Part shown: positions 9,161 to 24,100 of the stretch, one piece after another
Layout of the letters: the number at the start of each line of letters is the position of its first letter
How positions within the stretch are numbered: the first letter of the stretch is position 1
DNA from: Sipunculus nudus
Taxonomy: Eukaryota > Annelida > Sipuncula > Golfingiida > Sipunculidae
NCBI GenBank assembly: GCA_026874595.1
Contig: CM049307.1
Span: 41,610,362-41,674,361 of the forward strand
DNA length: 64,000 nucleotides
Direction of reading: 5' to 3'
The notes under the pieces: model-generated
The model's input: only the letters and a program-made list of their open reading frames with translations
What the model was told of the DNA's origin: nothing
Database searches by the model: none
Translations under genes and position numbers: made by a program

Positions 9161-12100
9161 GTAAGGCCATTCAAATACTCCTCCTCGCAAGACAGTCGAT
9201 ATATAGCGAGCTCACCACGACATAAAGGATCAACTTTTTGTTATTGATTCATTAATGGATACTAACATCGTGGTGTAACTATGCCAAGGAGCTCCAGGAA
9301 CTATATAGCCTCAAATGCTGTCGCAGTGTCACTTGTGACAGCGGAGAGCGCAGGCCACAGCAGACAATGTATCTGCTGTCAAAGAGTAGAAATCATAACC
9401 TTTACTGCCATACTTGGATTGCTGTCACCTGATCTGCATTAGTGAGCAACATTTGGCCATTTGTTTGAGTTAGTTTTGATAACATATGGTGAAAAAATGT
9501 ATTATGCCCGTAAATTCCCAATTTTAATTTTAATTAATTTAATAAAATAAATAATAGAATTAAAATATATTTATTTAAAATTGAAAATGGAAAAGAAATT
9601 TTGTCTGTACCAGTCCCTGTCTGCATTTTTTTTGCACATATTATTCTACACAAGTGAGCCAGTATATACATTTCTAGGCCAAGAGGCGGGAAATTATGTC
9701 TGACCCTGTACTGAAACCACATTAGGAAACAAATAACAAATTTGAACAAATCCCCCAGTTTGGATGTGTGGCATGTAGAAATATGCAAATAGCATGTTTC
9801 TTGCCTGAGAAGTGATAAAAAACTTGGTCATTTAAGCTGATGCAGAAATCATTCAGCTGAAAATGAAATGTCACTCTAATTTATAAATGTACATAAAATC
9901 TATGGGATTTTATTGTCCAGCTGTTTCAGGCAGAGGTCCATTTTTATAAACAGTTAACAGAGTTGCAAATAAAATAGTTCAAACCTCATACAATATTACA
10001 TTCTAAATAACTGGTAGAATTGAGGCCCAAAGTTATGATAAAAACAACTGAAAAACATTTATTGAATGAGATTTCAGTCATGACTGAATTAAGGTACCAA
10101 ATCAATTTATTTGTGCCTATCTTTGAATCAAGAAAAAACACACATATAAACCATGCTAAAAATGACCAGATAATGGTACATATTAATTTGCCATGCACTT
10201 GGGAATTTTATGTATATGTTAAGTAGCTGGCTGTTGCATTATAACATACCTTATTCTATTGGTGTTAGAAACATACAGGCTGTTAACCATGACAGTTGGT
10301 ATACAATGGATATAGTCCTGAATGATATAACATTTTGTTGTATAATTGTTTCCTTACTAGGATAAGTAAATATCAGATTTTTTATCAACTTGTGACTTGA
10401 TGCAGATATTTTGCATACATATCAGCTACATATTCTGATAATAATAGTAAACAAGGGACCCATGGTTCATGTCACTCAGCTGAATTTTGGAAAATTTTGA
10501 GCAAATGCAAAATATATATATATATATATTTATATGTGTTTGTGTGTGTGTGTGTAAGTGCATTTGATAAGCTAAGAGGAAAAGGCCCTGCTAAAATGAA
10601 ATCCTGTAAATTATAGAATAATTGGCATAGAATAAGACCCAGCCAGCTTTAAGAGATATGAATGAAATGCTACAAAAATTAATAAATATCTTATTAAATC
10701 TTAAAACTTGTCAATGGGCACTTACATAAAGATCCTAATATTTTATCAATTTTGAATATTAGGATTCAAATCCTGAATTTCTTGTTAAAAAAAATTGAAT
10801 TGTTCAAGTCTCAAAAAAAAGAAATGAATTTAACATTGAACATATAAGGTTCATCTTGTTTATTAGTTTTGTGTATTGAAGGGGTGGATGGGGAGGAGTC
10901 TCTGTGGTTACTGCTGGTAGCAGAAAAGAAATTGAAATTTTATTTTATAAGATTTTATAAGAAATTTTAAGAAATTTGGTTGGCGAGAAAGGCTCTCTAT
11001 GGTAGTTACAGCCTGACCATGCTTACCTAGACAGAGCCAGCTGGCCAGGAGTGAAGTGATTACGTAAGAGTCTGGGGAGCTGAAGGCTGGCTGCACACCA
11101 CTGTTCTTAGTATAAACAGTACTTGACATGGTGCTTGAAAACTTGAATAAAATCTATAGTTTTTGATCAATTGGTTTAAATTTCAGATGTTAACAGATGA
11201 AAAGCTTATATCTGCATGCTGTGGAAATTAAATCCACAGCAGTTACAGGGAAAAAATGTGCCATGGTCAAATTTGGACAAAATTTAAGGTACTTATTTTA
11301 AATTTATGCTAATAACTAAAAAAATTGGCAAAATTTAGATATAAATTTTGGTATACAATTGAATCTTGATTAAATAAAGTTACATCCCTTAAAAAAGTGT
11401 ATAGCTTTAGCAGTTGTCATGTTAAGTGAGTAAATTTACTGAACATATTTCTGGTATGTACATAGTCCTGAAATATAAAGAGAAATGTACATATTAAATA
11501 TGATAAAAGTCAGATCAGTGGTTTTAATATTAGGCAGTCTTGAAAAATTTGTTTTTAATGGAAAATTGAGGTTTTGGTGTTGCCTTGTTAACTTTGATAG
11601 ATCAATGATTTCCATAAAACTTTCATATTATGAAACCATCTGATTGAATGTCTGGTCATACTGTTTGCCCATTACCAGTATTTATAGCAGGCATGTTTAT
11701 GTAGAAATTAAGTAACCACCACTGGTTCAGCCAAGGCTGTAGTGTAGCTGTAATGAATGTATTGGCTACAAAGGTTAGTACAAAGGCTACAAATATACGT
11801 TCTTACTGATTGTGTCATGACTGTTATGAACAGTAAGGGTCATGTCTTTTAAGACCAAATACACAGAAGCTGAAGAAAAATTACTGGCAGAACTTTGCAA
11901 TATATTGCAGTTATATTAAAAATAAGCTACCTCTGCCATTGTGAAGAAAATTTATTGTCACACTGCCCGTGCTGCCTTTTCCAGAAAATATGATTGTAAT
12001 GCGCTCAAACACAACTTAGCTTTATGTATGGGGACTCGGAGAAACTGACATTTTATGGCTACAGGCAGCTTACAATACAAGGGGAGCTGCTGTTTGTGGT

Positions 12101-15100
12101 GTCAGAGCTCTTACAATAATTTTGCAGCAGAGTTTGGATCATAGGATTGTTATTTGAACAAATAAGATATAATTCAAGGACAACAGAATGAGCTGTAGTT
12201 GTACATCTATTCATTGATATAATAATCCCCATATTAAAGGGAAATCAATATATCAGCAAACATAGCATGGTCAAACTCTTTACTGTAATAACCAGTGTTT
12301 ATATGGCACTGTTGATGTTTTCTCATGCTCTGTAATGATTTTAATAAAATCCAGATGGATTACTTCTTATTTAAAAATAAGATTATTGTACCTTAGAACC
12401 TTTTATGATAAACATAAAGTTGGTAATTTGTATCTTTAAATTTTTTGCTTTTTTCAGTATGTGTGATTATGAATAGAATTGATCATTAGTGTGTACATAT
12501 ATTTTTTTCATGTTGCTACATTTAAAAATTTATTTTTCTTTCATGTGTATCTGCGCTCACATGCATTATATTGTAATATGGATCAACTTGTTTTGGTTCT
12601 GATTTGTGTGGTCACATATTTATATACACCCATCATATGATGGGAGTATTATGATATACAGTCCATCTGTCTGTCCATTAACTTTCAGTGTCGCTGCTAT
12701 AATTTTCTGGGGCTTTGATGGATTTTCATGAAGCTCACCATAACTACTTACCAACAGATTATCTTGCCAGAGTTCGATTATAGGCAACATCTATGCATGT
12801 TTAATAAGATCATGGGTCACTGGGCTACTTTGTGTGGTCGCCGCAATAACTTACATAGAATATGAAGGATTCTGATAAAACTCATCAGAAATGTTAATCA
12901 ATAAAATATCTTGCCTAAGTTAGATTTCAAGCAAAATCCATGCATATTTAATTTGGTCAGAGGTCACCGCACTTTGGAGCTACCTTGGTGACTAACCAAA
13001 AATCCTATGGATTTTCATGAAACTCATTGTACATATTTATCAATAAAGTTTCTCACCTGAGTTACCGTCTCATCAAAATTCACTCATATTTTATGAGGTC
13101 AGAGGTCATCAGATACATGACAGGCGTATTTTGCACGTTTGCGGTGCTCTTGTTAATTTTTACCTCTAACAGTTTTTGAAACTAAGAAACTAAATCAGTA
13201 GGTCAAAGGATATTTAATTTACAGATTCTTTTAGATGAGTACCCACACTTAATCATAACACTGTTTGAGTATTTAAAAAGTTTATACTTTGTTGATGTAG
13301 TCATATTCAAATTAACAGATGGCTTGAAGATACTACACATGTTGTCCCAGCAAAATGGAAGATTTCATGTTTGCATATCTTACACTTATCTTAATATAAA
13401 ATCATAATAATATTATACAATTTGGTTTAAGACACACTTAAAACATTTTCCGGTGATAGCTCCTCAGTTTCCAGTGTGTTATTGATTTTGTCAAATTGTG
13501 AATTCATCGGCACTTTCCTATCAGTACCAGTTCCTAGTTCATCTGTTGTGATTGGTGTTGTATGTAAAAAGCTGTCTGCTCTGATTGATCCATGACAAGC
13601 ACAGCCATTAACACATTCCCAGCAGATCATTAAACAGACATAGTGCAGTGTTAGTGAAACATAAATGCAATTGATTCTGGAGTTTTGTCACTACCAGTAT
13701 CCTCTTGCATGCATAGCAACAACCCAGTCTGTCATACTCACACCGGCAACAGCCAGTACTGCAAGTCTCAGTCACCCAGACTCATCTGTGTGCATCAAGG
13801 TGTTTGGCCAGGATCATGCCCAATGGATAGATTTAATTATCTGAACCTGTTTTATTCACCAAGGTAAAGTACTACTCTTGTGTGTTTTTTTCCTTAAAAA
13901 TAAATATGAGGTGAAGAAGTCTGTACACACATTGTAAACATACATGTTTGCTTCAAAGGGTTTCACCAAGGGGCATTATTGTATTGATGCACATGCAGGT
14001 TTTTTTGTATATTTGTTAACTTAAATACAATTCAGAGACTGAGGAATATTGTAGCCGTAGTGTTTAGGCTGTGACTATTATAATAATGTATTTAATTAAG
14101 CACATCTTCATTGGGTATTTGAACACACTTGGTGTGTGTATGAGTTAGATCTGTTAAGTCTTTTTTTGATGGATGCTGTAATGGATACCAGTCACTTCGT
14201 CACCACAGTTGTTTTGTCACCAATTTACATGTAGTACCACACGGTGAATTTGTCACCAATCTTTTGTATGATAAAATGTCAATCCATTTAGATTAAAATT
14301 AAAATAAACGATGATTCCAATACTGAAAAGCTTGTTTAGTTGTTGATTCTTTTAATTAGCTGCTAAGGATACACCATGCAAGGAGTAGATTACATGTAAA
14401 TACAAAGATTGCTTAGCATGGCCAACTGGCCACCATGGTTTTTAGGGCTATTTACATCACCACTCACCGTTAATGATTCCCTCATGGCAGCCCGTTTGAA
14501 TATGTCCTTTTATTTCGGAAACGCGGGGGTTATTCAAGCATTACTATTAGTTAATTAACATCTACGTCCACCATTGCCATACAGAAACAAGTCGCTAAAA
14601 GAACTTTAGCTTTAGACTATCTAAAGAACTCTAAAATCTGAACCTTTGCAGAGTGTAAACACTTTTTTTCAGTAACTAACATCCCTGCAATATTTCAGTC
14701 TTCTGTCATTTATTAATCTGTTTTTCTGCCATTCTCTATGCATTTGAATTTCTGATTATAAGAACGTGCCAGGCCAAGTCCTGCCTGATGGTCACTTTGT
14801 TACCATTTTCCTTTGGTGACGAAACAACTGGTTCCCACTGTTTGAGTCTTCACCAGCACCTTTGTTATATGCTGTGATGTTATTATGTTATTAAACCTTT
14901 TTGTATTTTTAATAGGTAAGATTATTTAAGAAAAGTCTTTTAAACTTTCAGCCTTTTTTTTTTTATTTACCTTTACTCCTTTAGTCTTGTCATGTTCTTA
15001 TAATATAAACCAAGAAGAAATAAATGAAAAGTTGATTAAATAAGTTTAAACATTCTTGAGATTTTACATGGTTAGGTTTGTTTAAACTAAAGGCACTTGA

Positions 15101-18100
15101 CTGTAATTACTAATTAGTCATAAGTTTACCAGAATAGCAGGCAGATAGATGGGTAATTTCATTATCAAGCTCTGTGTCCAGTGTAATCATTGTGTCAGGT
15201 GCCTGTGTCTCAAACCAGGTATAGCAGCTAAGAGTTGCATTTTGTGATAAACTTTTACTTTGTATGCATAATATTGTATTGCCTTAAAAAGATTGATATG
15301 TTGTGTTTTTAGCTCAGCTGACTAAGTCAACTGAGGTATAGAAATGGCGCTTTGTCTGTCGTCCGTCTGGCCATCCGGCCATCCATTAGCAGGGCACAAA
15401 TCATAACCGCTGACCCTAGAAGCCTGTAACTATAAATCTAGGTAGGTCCATAAAAAATCTCCTTGTAAACCTTAAATTAGGTCACTGCGACCTATATCCT
15501 CTGAGCTATGGGGCTTGTAAGTACCCCTTGGAATAATTAAAAATTTGATACAAAACCTCTGATATCTTGATAGTTAATGCATGGATTGTCATAAATCTTT
15601 TCTTGAATATTGACCATAACTGAATTTGTAAGTTCCCAAATAAACAGTTGTCTGAAAAACTCTATCGGAAATTGTTTATTTTTTTCAAACTGCATATTCT
15701 TAGATTTTATAGGGAAAAAGCTTTAAAAATCTTCTTCTCCGAAACTGTCCAGCCAAATTGTCCAATATTTCACAGAAATGATCCCTTGAACAATCTCTCT
15801 CACGTTTGTTCGAATGGTTCCAGTTCAGAGATTTTTGGCCGAGTTACAGGAGGTTGAACTTAGTCATCTGTCCAAAAGAGCACACTAAAATTAAAATCTC
15901 AGAAACGGCTAGAGCTATTATCACCAAATTTTATACCAATGTTTGTCACATATGTCATATCTGAAATTGAGGTATTGGTGCGCCACCTACATTGATGTGT
16001 TTTTTACCAGCCAAAATATAATTTTAAACTCTTCTAGCTTATACACTGATTTATGATGAAACTGTTAAGCTGATTAGTTTAAACTTTACAAGAATTATTA
16101 TATGGTAGGGTTCTGACAGTTTTATAAGAAAAGATTGGGTAAATACAGCTTTAAAAAAACATTGTAGCCAATTGAAAAAGGCTTTCTGTGTTTGAAAACA
16201 GATTTGACAACATGTTGAGTTTCAGCAGCCAAGTCAAGAGGTCACTCAGTACAACCAGGTGGGGTCCAGACATCACCATGGCAACTGACCTGGCTCTGGC
16301 GGGTGTCTAGACAATGTGTCTAGACATCTAGACACAGTGTCTAGACGTCTAGACACAATGTCTAGACGCAGAATTCCCAGATTATTGGATCTATATTTTT
16401 CAGCTGTTTGAAAAATTTTGGTTTGCATTTTTAGCAAATCTGTGAGCTTATGCAATGATGTGCCGTTGTCCGTCGTGCGTCATAGCTATCTCAAAAAGGG
16501 CAGGAGCTAGCATCACCAATTTTTTTGCAAAAGATTTGTCATCTAAAAAATGATCGGATTTTTAGCAAACCTATGAGCTTATGCAATGTTGCTGCATCGT
16601 CCATCATGTGTCAGTGCGTCGTCTCTAGTTAACCATACCTATCTCGAAAATGGCAGGAGCTAGCATCACCAAATTTTTTGCAAATAATCAGTCATCAGTC
16701 ATCAGTTTTTTTCTTCATTTTCTTAGATTTTTGCACAGTGTTCATCTGTTCATCTGCCTTGGGATAAAAACCCTCTAATAATATCTCTGCATTGGTTGGA
16801 CCTATCAACCTGAAATTTTGCATGTGTATACATCTTGGACAGCTTTCTTGATTTATGACAGGTGGCGCCACCTACATCATGTTTAAGCTGCAGACATCCA
16901 AGCTCGAAACTCAGGAACTGTTTGACAAGTTGGCCAAAATTTTGCATGTGTATAGGTTTCCCATAGCTCTTTTTTTCATACGCAAAACTGGTGGCACCAC
17001 CTGCAACCATTTTTGCACAGCGTCCATCTGTTCATCTGCTTTACGATAAAATCACTCATATCTCGGCAGTGGTTTGACTTATCCACCTGAAATTTTGCAG
17101 GTTTATACATCCTTGACAGCTTACTTGATTTTATGGCAGGTGGCGCCACCTACATTTAAATTTACGCTGCAGACATCCAAGCTTATATCTCTGGAACCAT
17201 ATAACTGATTGGGCCTAAATTTTGCATGTTTACAGATCTCACTTAGCTCTTTATCATACGCAAAACTGGTGGCGCCACCTGCAATCATTTTTGCACAGTG
17301 TCTGTCTGTTTGTTTGCCGTGGGATAAAATCAAATAAAATGGCAGGTGGCGCCAGCTACATTTATGTATATGCTGCAAACATTCAGGCTTATATCTCAGG
17401 ACTGGTTTGACATATCCCCCTGAAATTTTGCATATGTATAGATCTCACATAGCTCTTAATCATACACAAAATTGGTGGCACCACCTGCTACCATTTTTGC
17501 ACAGCGTCCGTATGTTTGTCTGCCGTGGGCTCAAATCACTCATATCTCAGTTGTGGTTTGAATTATCTGCCTAAAATTTTGCATGTTTATACATCTTGGA
17601 TAGCTTTCTTGATTTTGTAGCAGGTGGCGCCACCTACATTTATGTATATGCTGCAGACATTCAGGCTTATATTTCAGGAATGATTTGACATATCCCCCTG
17701 AAATTTTGCATGTGTATACGTCTCACATAGCTCTTAATCATACACAAAAGTAGTGGCGCCACCTGCCACCATTTTTGCATAGCGTCCGTATGTTTGTCTG
17801 CTGGGGCTAAAATCACTCATATCTCAGTAGTGGTTTGACTTGTCTGCCTAGAATTTTGCATGTTTATACATCTTGGACAGCTTTCTGGATTTTGTGGTAG
17901 GTGGCACAACCGAGATACACATTTCGGCTGCAGACATCCAGGCTATTATGCAACACACCTCACTCTATCTCCCAATGCCACACAATCCATGCCTCCCTTC
18001 ACCCGTCCCAGTCTGATTTTGGCGGATACAAGTAGTCGCTTGTTGACTATCCGTATTCTAGTTTTTGTGTTGTGTGCACCCATGCTAGAATTTCAGCAGT

Positions 18101-21100
18101 GATGTTTGTTTAATTGTTTCTTGTTCTAAGTGTTTAGTACTTGCATTGTTCATATATACATGTTACACATGTTCTTGAAAAGTAATGGTCCAGCATTGAA
18201 GGATTATACCTGGTGTAATCTCATTGCACAGGTTGGCATTAGGCCTGTAGGCCTTGTTTCTTATTTTTATGAATATTTTTCTATTTTTTTAATATAAAAT
18301 GACAATCATGTCAGTTTCTCAGCTGTGATTCCATCTGGTGTCCTAAAACCTTGTGTTTTTATTGATCACAAGTGGATGCCCTATAGTAATCACCCTGTCT
18401 GTCTGTCTGTTCATCTGTCTGTCTGACCACCCGTCCCTCCAAACAAATTTGTTTCCAGATGTTAACTCCAGGTTGGAATGACATATGTTTTTCAAACATG
18501 ACTTACACATGGCCCACCATTAAAGAAAGAACCTGTTTGATTTTTGGGTCATGAGGACAAAGGTCAAGGTCACAAGATTTCTTTATTTAAAAAGATTATG
18601 CTGCATTTTAAGCCAAGCTTTTCATCCCAAACTTCCCATCTTGCACATTTAGCTGACTTGCCAGCTCTTGGGAGAGCATAAATGAATTTGTGGTCACAAG
18701 ATCAAAGGTCAAGGTCACAGTGGCCATCTGTTCACAAATTACCTAGAGTTTCCAGATGATAACTCCAGTTTAGTTTGACATATTTAAAATGATTGTGGAT
18801 GCTCTGTAAATCAAACTTTTCATCCAAAACTTTCCATCTTTCGTACATGGCTTACTTGCACAAAGTGGAAGAAATCTGTAGATTTTGAGGTTACCTAGTC
18901 AGAGGTAAAGGTCACTGGACCCACTTTTTTTTTAAAGATTGTTACAATTATTAAATGCTGCAAGTTCAAAGATAATAAGTTCTCAGATTTTTTGGTCACA
19001 AGGTCATTGGTTATGGTTACAGGACCGTCATTCTGAAAATTAAAAAAAAATATCCTTATTGACAAATTCAGCTGAGCATCAAGACCCCTGGGTCCCTAGT
19101 TACAAATAAGAAACATTTAGGAAATAGGGAAAAGGTACATAACTTATGTGCCTTTTCTCTTTATTTTCTTATGTGCCTTTTCTCTTACTCCTAAATGTTT
19201 CATAATTGCTGTGTGACATATTAAAACTGAATTAATATTTAAACAAATGTCAACTAAAATTTCTTTATTCCTAGATGAAACATTGTGCCTTTTTTACAAA
19301 TCCCATTTTTTCTCTCTTGAAGATCAAGATCCGATTTTCCAAGCAAGTTTTCCACTCTTCCTGGAATAGGAGGCAATGATTCTCCTACACCTAATGACAA
19401 TAACCAAATCATGCCATATGGAGCAGGGCGGGTACGATCGCCCCTGGCTGGCATGCGGCCTCACACAGATGGCAATAATGCAGAGGAGAGGTTAAGGCAA
19501 CTAGAAACGCGTGTTAATGTGGCCGAGAAATCCAACAGAGCATTACTAGAGGAAGTCATAAGGTTACAAAGTGAACTCAAAGCTCAGATACGTAGGAACG
19601 ATGATATTGTGCGTGAAGAACGAACTGCACGTCAGCAGATTGAGAATACTTTACGAGGGAGTAGTGACCTTGTTGCCCAGCTCAGCTCACGTCTTACCAG
19701 AACAGAAGAAAAGTTGCAAGATGAAAAATCAGCCATGACAGCATTGGTGAACCACACAAAAAATGTAGAACAGGCCATGCTAGGAAGTCAGCAGGATCTG
19801 ATCAGCCGACGAGAACAAATCAATAACAAGTAAGTCATATAAGTTATAAACACTTGACATACAGGATTAATATATATGTTACATAATGCTTTACAGATTT
19901 AGTTTATTTTATAATCAGTTTGCAAACTTATTAAACTCATTAGTAACATATCTCATCCCAAGTAGGTTGTTTCTTTGCACTACATTTTTTGTACATGATT
20001 TTCAAATATATGTATTTCATTAAAAGGTATCACCTTTAATTTCTGCTCCTGAATTACTCATTTTGATACAATTATTTTTGTCATAGCTGATAGAACAAAT
20101 ACCGGTAGAGGCTGTACATAATAATCAAATTTGTAAACTACCAAAGGTTCATTTTCCATTATAATCACATTACTTTAAGGTGTTATACTGTACTTTTTTC
20201 CCTTATATCACAAGTATTTGCAGTTCCATAGTATGAGTCGTTAAGGATACCACCCACAAATATTTTACATTTACATACATTTTTAGTCACCTTTGTTACA
20301 AAAAAAATTTTAAGTCCTTAGTTTCAGTATGTCAGATGGAGTAAACCCCACAGTAGTTTGTTCTCTCATGGTAAACAAAATCTCCAAAACATTCACTAAA
20401 CACAAGTGATTCATCCGTATTCTTAACACCCCAGTACTAGTAGGCTTAATGAAGACAGTAACTGCACTCTCCATAACCCTACATATAGTACACATGTGTA
20501 GAAGCCTCAGGATCACTCCTGTGTCACAGTAATAATGCATTATGTTTGCCATTTCTCAGATGACTGAACATGTTTAACCAAACAATCCATGGCTTATTGT
20601 GCAAATAATGACTAATAAAGTCCTAACAAGATGATTTTATTTGGTATATTTTATTTGGTCAACAAATAAAGTGCCCTTCTTGTTCTATTTCACTGGTATT
20701 CCACTCCTTCTTGTGGCTTATGAATGTTTTGATAAAATCTATTTCAGCAACCAAGCATTGATTCTAGAAGTTTCGGTAGTTTCAAAAGTTCATTTGAAGT
20801 CATCTGGAGGTGTTTAAACAGAAGAAATATTACTGTATTAAAAAAGGTTCTGGAAGATATTTTCTGTATACAGTTAATTTATAATAATTCCCTTGCAACA
20901 GGGCTACATGAGGGATATATATTGTAATGCCTCCGTTCCTGTGTCCATTCATCTTGGCTGGCTCCTGTAATATTAGTTTATAGACGCATTTTCAGACAAA
21001 CCATTTTACAAAAATCTACCATTTTTCACGTATGGCTCACCTACCTATAGAGGAAGCGCATTATGGATTATGAGGTCACATGGTTAAAGGTCAAGGCCAC

Positions 21101-24100
21101 TCTGGTTACTTCTTTACAAAGTTTGTGGACACTTTTTAAGCCAAAGTTTTCTTCCCAAACCTTCTATCTTTCACACACGGCTTACCTACCCATAGTGAGA
21201 GAATGCAATTAATTTGAGGTCATGGGATCAAAGGTCAAGGTCACAGGACCCACTTCTTGGAAAAGCTTGTGGCCACAATTTGACCTAAAGTTTTCATCCA
21301 AAATCTTCCTCCTTTCACATATGGCTCACCGCTCACCTACTAAAAGGAGAAGACTCCTTTTGAACTTGAGATCAGGGGAGTAAATATCAGTGTCACAGGA
21401 CCTACTTCTTTGAAACAGCTTTCAAAATTTTCATCCCAAACCTTCCAACTTTCACATATGGCTCAACTACCAGTAGGTAAACCTATAGATTTTGAGGTCA
21501 TAAAGTCAAAGATCAATGTCACAAGACCTACTTCTTGAAAAGCTTGTGGGCACATTTTCATCCAGACTGTTCTGGATTAACTGATTGTTCACACATAATT
21601 CAGTTTAACCTTACAGTGAGCAAGATCTGTACCTGTAAATAATGCAGTTTTGTATACACACTGTTGGTTTGCATTGAAAAAAGTATGGAATCTAATGCTC
21701 ACTGTGTATGTTGCGTGACTATCAGGATTGCTATCTGTTTCTAACTTTAAACCACTTTATTCATCGTTGAGATCAACATAATGTCCATTTCTAATTATAC
21801 AGTGACCTGACTAGACCATGTGAGCATGATACTATTAGCTTGAAGTAGTATGAACTGAAGAGAATTAATAAACTTTTTTAGTTTTTTTTGGTAATTTTTG
21901 TTTGGTTACTAACCAGTAGTGATAGAAATTGATTGTGAAATCATGTTGAATAATTAAAAGAAAGGAATGACTTTTGAATGATTATTTATCACTCATTTTA
22001 CGTACTTTTTGTAAAACCATGAATTCTTATGTAAAGCATTATACATAAAATATTGACCAAGTAAACTCCGTTTGAGTAGATTCAGTCTCATTGTGAAAGG
22101 TCTGGGTTACTGTTTTGTTGTTGACACTTGTTCCCGACATAAGGTTCAGTTTTAATTCTGTTTGCAACTTTGTGTTTTGTCTTTCCTATATCTCTGACAA
22201 GAAAGGGTATATTTCCCTAGATATTATGACTTCTTTCCATGTCCATGCATAATCGATTTTGATTGATTATGCAAAAATACAAACAATTTAATTGATTATA
22301 ACAAAAACAACCAGTCCAGTTTAATCTATCCATCGGCACACCACTTAAGTTACCAGTAGTGTTCAAATTGGGAAATCAGGGATACTTTGCATCTCTGATA
22401 AACTCTCTAGCTTTCACATTTTCTTCAGACAGAACTTTCCTCAAGTGTAACCCAGCTGATATGAATCATGACATACGTCAGATAAGAAAGGTGCAGGAAT
22501 CACACAGCCAGTGATATCTAGGCATAAAACAGGTGGATACCTTGGATTACCTGGGGTATTCCTTACTGCTACTAACTGCTATTTCAGTTATCATGACAAT
22601 GCTGCACCATGAGTGTGCTTTACCTAAAGTAGCCTTTAACAATCATTGAGGACTCAGTTTCACTGTCATATGAAGGCTCATGGCATTGAAAGTGAAATCT
22701 GTTAATTTTTAATTTGAATTTTCTGAATTCACCGGATGTAGTCTGTCTGGCCATAAATTTAACTTGAAAATGATGATTCACCATTTTGATGTATCTTTGA
22801 TGCACCCATGGTATGTTAAGTTTTAAATATTTTTTTTTTTTTCGCAATGTATTTTGTTTTATTATAAGTAAACATGAACTGCCACTTGTTCCCTTAATTT
22901 AACATCACAACCTCAAGGGAAGCTGTCAAGCTTTATTCACAATAACCTTTATTCAAATTACAATGCCATCCAGTAAAGCCTGTGTTATGAGACCATCCAC
23001 AGGACTTGCCAATAGTGGTCTTAATTCACAGTTGGTCGTATTAGACAGATCAGTAATAACCAATATGAATGCTTTTGGTTGGTTTTAACAGACAGATCAT
23101 CTTATAAGATAGATAGTCCCTGTTGACAGGTTTCACTGTATTAGTATTTAGTTTGGCATGAGATTTATGGGTGAACAGGGGAACTGATAGTTTACAGTGA
23201 TTCCCTTGGTACAATATATCCCTTAAAACAAAAAGTTTATATCTTAATGTGTCCAAAGGCTTAACCTATTACAGATATCAGCTGGTTAACTCTCATTTAA
23301 TTTTATCCAAATGTAAAACAGTACTGGTGTTACTGATTAAGTAACTTTCTTTATCATGTTAATTTGACAAATTTCATTTTCAGCTTTATATGTCTGCTTG
23401 TCACATTTACTGGTAAAGCGTAAGCACTGTATGTTACATAGGTTCAGTGCATGCTGCTGGAATCAAGGTGAATGTGAAAAGGGGTGCTTACCTTGTTATG
23501 TGGCTGTAAGTTAGAAAAATACAGAATATCAATTTTGTTTTAGAATTTTAAAGTTTACAGATAAATGCTGGATTTTAGGGATGTCAGACTAATAAAACAT
23601 GATAAAATACTGATGTTATTATTTGCTTAAAATTTCTATATCTGGGAAGTCATTGACTGAATTGTATGTTGTGGTAATAATAAAAAGATTGAACAGTACA
23701 GCATTCTAATTAAAGGCATTCTAGGCATGAAACAGTTCTGGTTTATATTCATTTTACTAGAGCTGGGGAAATGGTTTGTTTAGAAAGTTGTTTAATAAAG
23801 TATGGATTTATTTCAGGCTACAAGAATTAAGGAATGAACTGGCAGAGACATCCCGTGCTAAGGATCAGCTGGAGAGGGTAGTTTTTACATTAGTGGATGA
23901 AATGCGACAAGTGAAGTCCAAAACAGAGTCACAAACACAAGATTTTGGTGCAATTGCAATGGAACTACGAAACAAGTCAAAGCGACTGGAGGAAGAAAAC
24001 AGACAAACAGTGAGTTATCTTGAGTAATCATTGTATGATGATGGTTGTATGATCCTGTGACATTGGTTAACAAACAAGTTTGACTGGCTGTCTGACTGCA

